Shown here piece by piece: positions 8,125 through 15,566 of a stretch of 17,886 nt of DNA. The DNA comes from Stramenopiles sp. TOSAG23-6. Its lineage: Eukaryota; Sar. The stretch spans positions 1-17,886 of the forward strand of contig LT636071.1 of NCBI GenBank assembly GCA_900128565.1. Reading direction: 5' to 3'. The notes below the pieces were generated by a model. The model ran no database searches and was not told the DNA's origin. It saw nothing but the letters and a program-made list of their open reading frames with translations. Each line of letters begins with the position of its first letter. The stretch's first letter is position 1. The translations under genes and the position numbers were made by a program.

Positions 8125-8591
8125 ACTTATTTAGATGGGATGAAGTAATTCAAATTCAGATTGCTGAGTAAAAATACACAAAGAGCATGTATATATATAT
8201 TTTAAAATGAGTTTGAAAAAAAATTACTATTTCCTAGTTCGAAAAATTCATTTTGAAATCTTCGCAACTTTGAAAAAGCACTTTGAAATATTATTCTTTT
8301 TTGAGTTATAAACCCTAACCCTAGCTAGGCTTGCAGCGATGTTCCTCGTTCCTCTTGACTCGAGAGCTCGGAAAAAATAATTGCAAAATTGCGCACGATA
8401 GCAAAAAGAGAAATTTAAGTAATTATTTTACGCCCTTTAACTCTAAGCAGAGTGACAGATTTCGCAGAGCTTCCTTCGGAAAAGTTGGACTACACACCAT
8501 TTGTATACTTTTTATCTTTGGGATTATTTTTGTAAATATAGTGTAGCTTTTATTTTTGTAGAACCGACTTCTAGCTCCCATTACAAGTAAA
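8125..8591. promoter_or_regulatory. Divergent upstream region of HSPA13-like gene and small frame
   Basis: 467 bp without a convincing gene. It contains an alternating TA run at 8191-8200 and four copies of TTTGAAA (8212-8218, 8252-8258, 8269-8275, 8282-8288), the last three within 40 bp. A telomere-like AAACCCTAACCCTA lies at 8310-8323. GAA and TTC blocks occur, but not with the two-base spacing of a canonical heat-shock element, which would suit a non-inducible Stch-type Hsp70. The base before the HSPA13-like ATG context is AAA, a common eukaryotic start context. Confidence 0.45.
8310..8323. promoter_or_regulatory. Telomere-like / telo-box motif
   Basis: AAACCCTAACCCTA, equivalent to two TTAGGG/TTTAGGG-type units on the minus strand, followed by a short GCTAGG. 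The first nine bases are the AAACCCTAA telo-box known from plant promoters. It is 268 bp upstream of the HSPA13-like start. It could be a promoter element, a relic of a telomere-type event, or chance. Confidence 0.35.
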
Positions 8592-9953
8592 ATGGGCACA
8601 CAGGAGAACCCAAAGTCTGTAAAAACGCAAAGTGCACTAGATTTACTTTCGAATATGAATCTATGGATCACGTTTGGTCTTATGTGTGTAGTAGTTAGTG
8701 CTGGATTGGCTGCAATGGGTTTTCGTGGACGCGAGCACGTTGTTGGCATTGATCTTGGAACGACGTTTTCAGTTATTGCTGTTCGAAAACACGATACTGG
8801 TGAAGTCGCTGTAATTCCTGGTAATAAAGGAAAGTTAACAACTCCATCAGTTGTCTCATATATGCCAGATGGAAATGTTTTAGTTGGTCATGATGCTGTA
8901 CCTCAACGAGCCATTCATCCTGAAAATACAATATTTAACGCCAAAAGATTTTTAGGTAGAAGCTATGAAGATTCCACTGTTCAAAGTGACGCAAAGTTAC
9001 ACCCATTTCAAGTTATTGCTGGCACTGGCACAGATGCAGAACAATGGGGTCGACAGAAACGATGGAAAAACTATCGTCAATTGGAAGGTGTAAGGGAAGT
9101 AAATTTTGCAGTCATGGTAAAAAAGGTTGTAAAAAAACTTATTCCTGAACAAATAGGTACGAAAATTATAACAAAATTACTTGGTGACGCAAGCACTTTT
9201 TTAGGTCATAATCAAATTTCAAGTGCTGTGATTGCAGTTCCTGCCGAATTTAATCAACGACAGAAAAAAGCCACAGCTCGTGCATTTGAAGCTGCTGGTT
9301 TGAATGTTGTTCGCATTGTGGAAGAGCCAACAGCTGCTGCTATAGCATATGGTTTAGATCGTGCCAAAGACATTCATAATGTTATTGTCTTTGATTTAGG
9401 TGGTGGAACGTTAGATGTATCTTTACTCTATGTAAATAATGGCTCTGTACAAGTAATAAATACTTCAGGAAATAATCATTTAGGTGGTGAAGACTTCGAT
9501 CAAAATATGATACAATTAATTAGAACAAAAATTAAAAATGAGCAGCATAGTGAAGAAATAACTTCAATTCACAGCATCCCACGTTGTTTTAGTCCGGGGT
9601 TACACAAAGCAGCTGAAGAGGCAAAACGAAAATTAAGTTTCACAACATATACTAATGTATTTTGCAAAAATGAAAATGGTAAAATAATAAAAGTAGTTAT
9701 TAATCGAGATGAATTTGAAGATCTTTGTTCAGATCTGCTTCGATCTTCAACGGAACCAGTATCACGTGTTTTGAAGGAAAGTAATATATTAGTTGATGAA
9801 GTAGATTCTGTAGTAATGGTTGGTGGTGGTAGTAGAATGCCAATGATAAGAAATAAAATTCAAGAATATTTAGGAGGAGATGGAAGTAAAATGAACACAC
9901 ATATTGATCCTGATTTAGCTGTTGCTGTTGGTGCTGCTATGGTCGTTGATTAA
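8592..9953 (+). CDS. HSPA13: HSPA13/Stch-like Hsp70 ATPase domain with membrane anchor
   Basis: Predicted 453-residue Hsp70-family protein consisting essentially of the ATPase domain. A hydrophobic segment at about 24-43 is a signal anchor or signal peptide, placing the rest in the ER or secretory lumen. The phosphate-1 loop is VGIDLGTTFS (51-60), VPAEF (216-220) and EEPTAAAIAYGL (244-255) are kept, phosphate-2 is FDLGGGTLDVS (267-277), and the adenosine motif is VGGGSRMP (410-417). The chain ends 13 residues after DPDLAV, with no linker or peptide-binding domain, as in HSPA13/Stch (about 470 residues). The lysine that activates ATP hydrolysis in canonical Hsp70 (K71 of Hsc70) aligns with V103. 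The insertion near 130-205 is longer and more basic than in cytosolic Hsp70. Known HSPA13 is a microsomal ATPase tied to protein import and folding quality; its role here is inferred. It is the only single-copy long gene in the window, and its 3' UTR must run into the right arm, antisense to pseudokinase copy B 68 bp away. Confidence 0.88.
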   Translation: MGTQENPKSVKTQSALDLLSNMNLWITFGLMCVVVSAGLAAMGFRGREHVVGIDLGTTFSVIAVRKHDTGEVAVIPGNKGKLTTPSVVSYMPDGNVLVGHDAVPQRAIHPENTIFNAKRFLGRSYEDSTVQSDAKLHPFQVIAGTGTDAEQWGRQKRWKNYRQLEGVREVNFAVMVKKVVKKLIPEQIGTKIITKLLGDASTFLGHNQISSAVIAVPAEFNQRQKKATARAFEAAGLNVVRIVEEPTAAAIAYGLDRAKDIHNVIVFDLGGGTLDVSLLYVNNGSVQVINTSGNNHLGGEDFDQNMIQLIRTKIKNEQHSEEITSIHSIPRCFSPGLHKAAEEAKRKLSFTTYTNVFCKNENGKIIKVVINRDEFEDLCSDLLRSSTEPVSRVLKESNILVDEVDSVVMVGGGSRMPMIRNKIQEYLGGDGSKMNTHIDPDLAVAVGAAMVVD

Positions 9954-9975
9954 TTCTGTGGTTTCAAAAGAATGA

Positions 9976-10021
9976 AAAAATATGTACCAACTACATGTAT
10001 TTATTTATAATATTTATTTTG
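9976..10021 (-). terminator. Putative 3' UTR with AATAAA signals, pseudokinase copy B
   Basis: The mirrored AATAAA hexamers are at 10013-10018 and 10000-10005 on the minus strand, just after the pseudokinase stop codon. On the plus strand this DNA is the 3' flank of the HSPA13-like gene, which has no AATAAA of its own here. The two transcripts would overlap tail to tail. Confidence 0.42.
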
Positions 10022-12094
10022 TTAAATAAATTTAGAAAAAACTTTGTCATTGCCTGTAAATAAAATATTATTTTCTTTTCGATCGATCTTTGGAAAGTAA
10101 CTACAATCACTCTCACTTTCTAGTAGTGTTGGTGAGAATGGTGCTTGGTATTTTCTCTCTTGTATACCTTCCCAATTTACACCTGTAAACCAATAGTGTT
10201 CAATTAAACTTCTATTTGACATACCAATACGTAAACTTGGTACTGGGTGCAATAACTGTTTAATGATATCTCTTGGCTTTTTTGGAAATGACGGATGAAA
10301 ATTGACAGACACAGAGGAATGAAGAATTTTTTTACATATATTTGATGGATTCGTATCGAAGAATGGTGTTTTCCCGACAAATAATTCGTACATGAGACAA
10401 CCAAGTGCCCAAAAGTCAACAGCCGAATCGTGTCCTTTACTGAGCAACATTTCAGGTGCCAAGTATTCAATTGAACCGCATAAAGTTTGAGATTTCTCAC
10501 CATCTGAAAGCCGACGACAAAAAACAAAATTTGTCATTCGTAAGTAACCAAAATTATCAAGAAGAAAATTTTCCGGTATAATGTGTCTATATATATATCC
10601 TAATTTATGAACCGCTTGTAAAGCGCATATAATATTAACTATATACCAACGTACGTAGTTATTTGGAAATCCCATTAAATTCGTTCTTGGAATTAAATTA
10701 TTGTTTTTTTGATTTCCGTGTCCTCTGTCTTGTAGAACGGTACTGTATAATAAATCATATAAGTTACCATATTGAACAAAGTCTAAGTATAAATAAAGCG
10801 CATATTTATCGACTCCTATACCAAGTAATCTAACAACAAATGGACTTTCAATCTTTGATAAAANTGTTTTTTCACGCATTATNTTTGGAAATTGTTTTTT
10901 TGAAGCAACTTCTGATTTTTGGAAAGATTTTACGACCATAACTTTGTTTGATTGCTTCTGACGAACTAATGTCGTATAGCTCAATTCACCTTCACCAATT
11001 ACTTTGATTATACTAAAGTCATTTGGTTTGAAGTGTGGTACTATTATTTTGTTTTGTTTTTCTAAATTCATTTTTGATGACTTCGCTTCACTCTTTTCAT
11101 CTTGTTTATTTTGTTCATCTTCTTCACTTCTTCTTAATGCGGCTCCAGTTGCTTCAGCAACTGCCATTTTATTTGAAGTATCATTTTCTCTCTGTTGTGT
11201 CGTTTTTGCAATGATATTTTTTAGAGGTCCTAATAATTTATTAAATTGTGTCCTATCAAGTACTAGACAAACAGATTTACCTTTGCTTGTACATGTAGCA
11301 TTTCTTGGTTGATTTTCTAATAGAGATCGCTCTCCAAAAAAAGCTCCTTCTGGAAGATCTACTAATTTAACGTATTCTGCACCTGGGCGATTTCTCTTTC
11401 TCACTGTAACTTCGCCACTGGTAAGAACATAAAATTTGGATCCTTTTGTGCCTTGCACAATAATGTCTTCATTGTTGTCATAACCAACTTCAGTGAATGC
11501 TTCAGCTAATCGCGTCAATTGAAATTGATTAAGTCCTCCAAGTAAAGGTACATTCCTCAAAAATTCAACGCGACCAATAATGCCTTGGGCCGCAGATAAA
11601 GCTATGACTTGACGTAATAAAGTACGCGAAATTGACCATAAAACACCTTGTTTAGTACACTTGACTGTATTGACGCTTTTACACTCATAAAACAAAGCAT
11701 TATCACCAAATGTTCCAGGGCCTTTCACTTGTTTCTTCACAGATCGTTTGCCTTTTCCTACAACTGATACTTCCCCTCGCTCAAGTACATAGAATGTATC
11801 TGCATTATCACCTTGTTTTGTGAGCAGAGTTCCTGGTTCAATCACCGTTCGCTGCAGCACTTCTATAATGGACTCTATTGCCACTTCATTCAATAGACAA
11901 AACAAAAAGTGTTTGGCTAGGGCAGCTTTAATTGCTAATTTTGTTTTTTCTGTTTTAGAAACTTCATGTATAGAATCACTTAAACCAGAGCTAACATTTA
12001 CTTTGAAGGAACGTTCCATCACAACTATGCGTTTCTGTGGAAGAAAATTTTTCTTTTCTATTCTTTCTCCTTGAGTTTTAGTATTCATAGGCAT
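10022..12094 (-). CDS. cNMP-binding, PKG-like AGC pseudokinase, copy B
   Basis: Identical 690-residue translation to the gene at 5793-7865. It has two cyclic nucleotide-binding domains (about 60-170 and 178-290), only the second with the phosphate-binding Glu and Arg (E255, R264). The kinase fold (about 358-625) keeps K389, E408, N509 and APE but has H504 in place of the HRD Asp, I506 in place of the catalytic Lys, and N522/V524 in place of the DFG Asp and Gly. Catalysis is therefore improbable. Residues 404 and 411 are undetermined because of N bases at 10883 and 10864. Unlike copy A, this copy converges with the HSPA13-like gene (stop codons 68 bp apart). If both copies exist, gene dosage is doubled. 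Two identical defective copies mean there is no intact catalytic sister in this window to compensate. Confidence 0.86.
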   Translation of the reverse strand: MPMNTKTQGERIEKKNFLPQKRIVVMERSFKVNVSSGLSDSIHEVSKTEKTKLAIKAALAKHFLFCLLNEVAIESIIEVLQRTVIEPGTLLTKQGDNADTFYVLERGEVSVVGKGKRSVKKQVKGPGTFGDNALFYECKSVNTVKCTKQGVLWSISRTLLRQVIALSAAQGIIGRVEFLRNVPLLGGLNQFQLTRLAEAFTEVGYDNNEDIIVQGTKGSKFYVLTSGEVTVRKRNRPGAEYVKLVDLPEGAFFGERSLLENQPRNATCTSKGKSVCLVLDRTQFNKLLGPLKNIIAKTTQQRENDTSNKMAVAEATGAALRRSEEDEQNKQDEKSEAKSSKMNLEKQNKIIVPHFKPNDFSIIKVIGEGELSYTTLVRQKQSNKVMVVKSFQKSEVASKKQFPXIMREKTXLSKIESPFVVRLLGIGVDKYALYLYLDFVQYGNLYDLLYSTVLQDRGHGNQKNNNLIPRTNLMGFPNNYVRWYIVNIICALQAVHKLGYIYRHIIPENFLLDNFGYLRMTNFVFCRRLSDGEKSQTLCGSIEYLAPEMLLSKGHDSAVDFWALGCLMYELFVGKTPFFDTNPSNICKKILHSSVSVNFHPSFPKKPRDIIKQLLHPVPSLRIGMSNRSLIEHYWFTGVNWEGIQERKYQAPFSPTLLESESDCSYFPKIDRKENNILFTGNDKVFSKFI

Positions 12095-12520
12095 TTTTCT
12101 TAGTCTCTTGATAGATTCTAAATTATTTCTGTGTCTATCAATGAATGCGCTATTGAACTATTATACTTTGGATTATATTATATATTTGCAAATTGCAAAC
12201 TATTAGGATTTTGGTGTAAAAAGAATCCTCTGGTTTTGAAATAGATTCTATCAATCTAATTTTTATTATCTTTATTGTTATTAATTTTTATCAGCTAAAC
12301 AAATCAAATAACGGATGACGTTTCATGAATTCCAAAAACACGAAATCTCCGGGGAAAAGGAAAAAAAAGACGTTTCATTTTGCTTTTTTTTTCCAAAATA
12401 AACAACATATCCGATCTAAATCTAATCTTTGTTGTAATTTTCTTGTGAACAAAAATTATAGACACCCTTCGAAAGACACAAATTTCCTTTAAAAACAAGA
12501 GTAGAAAAGAAATCAGTTCA
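12095..12520. promoter_or_regulatory. Divergent promoter region, calpain / pseudokinase, copy B
   Basis: Mirror of 5367-5792. The TTGATAGA-type words are at 12108-12115 (plus-strand TTGATAGA), 12134-12141 and 12247-12254 (plus-strand TCTATCAA). TAGAATCTAT repeats appear as their complement at 12111-12120 and 12241-12250. Both start codons face outward, so the stretch should hold both promoters. Nothing else recognisable. Confidence 0.48.
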
Positions 12521-15340
12521 ATGAGTGTCGAGTTATTTGTCGATGATGATTTCCCTCCAAGCGAGAGATCGATTGGCAAAGATGCGTTTGGCGAAGATGA
12601 AGACGGTGAACCTATAACACATGATATAATATGGCTGCGACCCCACGAATTTGGTAAACCTGGTGAGATAACTGAGGATCCTTGCTTGTTTTTCCAGGGA
12701 ACTGAGGCTGGAGACGTTATTCAAGGTGAACTAGGGGATTGTTATTTGTTGGGTTCGCTCTCTGTTGTTGCAATGCACCCTCAAGACATTATTGAACATT
12801 TATTTCTCGATGACGTTGACGTGTTTGAAGATACAGGGAAATGTACAATGCGATTCTATAAGAATGGCTCTTGGATATCTGTCATTATTGATACATTAAT
12901 ACCATGTAGCGTAACTACTCGATTGCCTATTTTTGCGCGAAATAAAGCACCAAATGAGCTATGGGTTGTTTTTTTGGAAAAAGCCTACGCAAAGCTACAC
13001 GGTTCTTACGCAGCTTTAAATTCTGGTTCAGTTGCTGAAGCTTTAGTCGATCTATCAGGAGGTGTATCTCAAAAATTGCTTTTTACTGATCCTGCGACAA
13101 TGGAAAATGCAAAAAATGGTGTTTTATGGAAAAAAATGCTTCAGTATGTTGAACAAAATTATTTGCTCTGCACAAGTTATAACATAGCTGGTGCAGAGGT
13201 GGAAGAAGAAACTGAGGAATCTGAAGGTATTTTAGTAAATCATGCATACTCAATACTCTATGCAACTGAAGTGAAAGGTAAAAAATTTATTAAAATACGT
13301 AATCCTTGGGGTAAAGGTGAGTGGAATGGTGAATGGAGTGACAAATCGAAAGATTGGGAAAAAAATCCTGAAATTGTTGAAGCATTGAAAAATGATGAAA
13401 ATGCAGATTTCACACTAGAAGAGGACGGTACATTTTGGATGTTATGGAAAGATTATATTTCTATATATAACAAATTATATATTTGTCGAATCTTTGGGAA
13501 GGAGTATAATCAATATCTCGTCCATGGGAAATGGGAAGGTAAATCAGCTGCTGGTGCTCATATGGAGATTACAAATAGAGGGGAAGGAGAACCAGCACAT
13601 TTACAGAGTAAATCACCCAAAGCATCAGATAAACCTAAAATGGGTGGTAAAGTATTTAATAAAACAAAGCGTAAGCCTGTGGGTGTTATTGCTCCTGCTA
13701 CAAAGGGTAGATGTAAAGGTGGAGCAGGTTTATCATCTGACCAAGAAAAGAGGGCGGAAGAACATGTTGGTTGGCATCACCGAATGAATGGTGATCCTCA
13801 ATGGTTTAATAATCCACAATATCGTCTTACTGTGAGTGATCGAGGTGTGTTTGATATTTTTATAAGTTTATCTCAACATGATCGAAGATTAGGTAGAAAA
13901 AAAAGAAAGGAATCAAAACAAAGTGATAACCAACATAATGAAAATAATGGAAATCAACAAAATCATGAAAAAAGTGAATTTGGTGACATTTTGGCTGATA
14001 ATATTTCCATTGACTTTACAGTCATCCGAAAACCTAAATCATGGTCAACAAGAGTATGGGAAGAAGACGTTGACGACATTGTCACAAAAGCAAGTAGTTC
14101 AAATTTTGCATCAAATTTTCCACAGCGCGAAGTTTCAAAAGGTTCAATTAAGGTAGATAATCGATATGCATACTTTATCATTCCGCATACAAATACTACA
14201 GGAATATGCTCAGAATATGTTTTACGATTATTTACAAAATCTACAATTAAATTACAACCTATACTGGAGACATATACTCAAATATTTCGTTCTACATGGC
14301 AGCAAGGAGGAATGGTGGATACATCAGGTGGCCCTCTACTTACAAAAGAAGGTCGAAGTAATCGAACTTGGTGTCAAAACCCACAATATGCATTGTTTTT
14401 ACCCTCATCAAGAAAGGAGGATTCTACCACAGTAAAAGTTGTACTTAAAAGACTTGGACCTACAAAATTAAAAAAAGAAACTTTGGGGTTAGTTGTAGTG
14501 AAACCAACTGTTGATTTACCAAGCACTCGACGGAAACGTTTAAAACCTCCCAAAAAGGCTGTTCTTTTATCAACGGGACGTTTACCTCCAACACAGCCAA
14601 GTAACTTATCGATGGCACAGTTGCAAGACAATTCAAACTCCACTGGAAATTTGCAAATTGATCGAAAATTACAAATTCAACCAGAAGAATGGGCCATTAT
14701 TTCATATTTTAGTAATGTTGAGAATTCCTGTACTTTGTTGCGAGAATTATCCACACGATTTTGTGAACGAGGATTAATTGTCTCGCCAATGATGGATGCA
14801 GAAGTAGATGGAGATTTTCAATTGGAGTTTCACAGTGATTTGCCCATTAATGTACGTAAATTGGAAGAATCTAACATGCAAACCATTGGATCCTCATGGA
14901 CTGAAAATACCGCTGGTGGTTGTCATATTAATCCATCTCAGTGGAGAAAAAATCCAAAGTTTGTGCTACAGTTACATGGTGATGCAGGAGAAAAAGTTGA
15001 TGTCAATATAAATTTATGTAGACCTGAAAATACGTGGGCGCGATTAACGAAAAGAGATCCGGTAAGCTGCATGATTGGTTTCTACATTTTACCGACTACG
15101 AGAAATGCTGTCGATAAAAATCTTGGTATAAAATACTCAGAAGATGAAACATTTCAAACTAATTTTGTTCCAATGAGCCAAGTTGCTACACCACTTGGGT
15201 TTACAATGGAAATACTTGACCCAGATCAGTGTTATATTATTGTACCATGCTGCTATGGAACCGGTTGGGTTGGCGATTTTAGTTTATCAGTAGCTGCAGA
15301 GTGTGAGTTTTCATTTATGAAGTGGAAAAGTACTAGATAA
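12521..15340 (+). CDS. Calpain-type cysteine protease with three C2-like domains, copy B
   Basis: Identical 939-residue translation to the gene at 2547-5366. The peptidase core at about 45-325 carries C74 (codon 12740-12742), H241 (13241-13243) and N261 (13301-13303), so the protein should be catalytically competent. Three domain-III/C2-like units follow at about 333-575, 590-770 and 790-930. The first is interrupted by a Lys/Gly/Ser-rich insert and an Asn/Gln-rich polar insert. No EF hands are visible, which separates it from classical calpain-1/2 and places it with the atypical calpains common in protists. The start is preceded by an A-rich leader without stronger upstream ATG. It diverges from pseudokinase copy B and converges with EXD2 copy B across the mirrored 33-bp repeats. 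Substrate and localisation cannot be told. Confidence 0.88.
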   Translation: MSVELFVDDDFPPSERSIGKDAFGEDEDGEPITHDIIWLRPHEFGKPGEITEDPCLFFQGTEAGDVIQGELGDCYLLGSLSVVAMHPQDIIEHLFLDDVDVFEDTGKCTMRFYKNGSWISVIIDTLIPCSVTTRLPIFARNKAPNELWVVFLEKAYAKLHGSYAALNSGSVAEALVDLSGGVSQKLLFTDPATMENAKNGVLWKKMLQYVEQNYLLCTSYNIAGAEVEEETEESEGILVNHAYSILYATEVKGKKFIKIRNPWGKGEWNGEWSDKSKDWEKNPEIVEALKNDENADFTLEEDGTFWMLWKDYISIYNKLYICRIFGKEYNQYLVHGKWEGKSAAGAHMEITNRGEGEPAHLQSKSPKASDKPKMGGKVFNKTKRKPVGVIAPATKGRCKGGAGLSSDQEKRAEEHVGWHHRMNGDPQWFNNPQYRLTVSDRGVFDIFISLSQHDRRLGRKKRKESKQSDNQHNENNGNQQNHEKSEFGDILADNISIDFTVIRKPKSWSTRVWEEDVDDIVTKASSSNFASNFPQREVSKGSIKVDNRYAYFIIPHTNTTGICSEYVLRLFTKSTIKLQPILETYTQIFRSTWQQGGMVDTSGGPLLTKEGRSNRTWCQNPQYALFLPSSRKEDSTTVKVVLKRLGPTKLKKETLGLVVVKPTVDLPSTRRKRLKPPKKAVLLSTGRLPPTQPSNLSMAQLQDNSNSTGNLQIDRKLQIQPEEWAIISYFSNVENSCTLLRELSTRFCERGLIVSPMMDAEVDGDFQLEFHSDLPINVRKLEESNMQTIGSSWTENTAGGCHINPSQWRKNPKFVLQLHGDAGEKVDVNINLCRPENTWARLTKRDPVSCMIGFYILPTTRNAVDKNLGIKYSEDETFQTNFVPMSQVATPLGFTMEILDPDQCYIIVPCCYGTGWVGDFSLSVAAECEFSFMKWKSTR

Positions 15341-15490
15341 AAACAAATTAAATATTATTACTTTGAAATATTAATTATATTTTACATAAGTGTTCAATAT
15401 TTGAATTGAAATGTTGTGTATTAATATAATAATGTTGGAAAATGAAAAATAAGCATGAATTTCATAATGTTTCTTTCTATTGATGCATCC

Positions 15491-15558
15491 AAAAGTATAA
15501 GTATTACTTGACACTATAGATTTAAAAGTATAAGTATTACTTGACACTATAGATTTAA
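15491..15558. repeat. 33-bp tandem repeat, mirrored copy
   Basis: Mirror of 2329-2396: two perfect 33-bp units between the converging calpain and EXD2-like stop codons. Its preservation in both arms at two units each is notable, because short tandem arrays tend to change copy number quickly. Exact agreement therefore favours a very young duplication or one underlying sequence. Confidence 0.88.
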
Positions 15559-15566
15559 GGTTTTAT

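Larger units (their letters stand above)
7923..9964. other. Single-copy spacer between the palindrome arms
   Basis: This 2,042-bp stretch occurs once in the window. It carries the HSPA13-like gene on the plus strand, almost all of the 70-codon frame on the minus strand, and their shared upstream region. It ends 11 bp after the HSPA13-like stop codon on one side and inside the last codons of the small frame on the other. Recombination between the arms would invert it while leaving every gene in the window intact. Confidence 0.93.

Noticed and set aside
8230-8300. Heat-shock elements upstream of the Hsp70-like gene
   Set aside because: GAA and TTC blocks are present but spaced by three or more bases; no nGAAnnTTCnnGAAn array was found, and HSPA13-type genes are not expected to be strongly heat-inducible.
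8331-8546. 71-codon frame with a hydrophobic end before the HSPA13-like gene
   Set aside because: It begins at TTG rather than ATG, has no family features and overlaps the probable promoter and leader.
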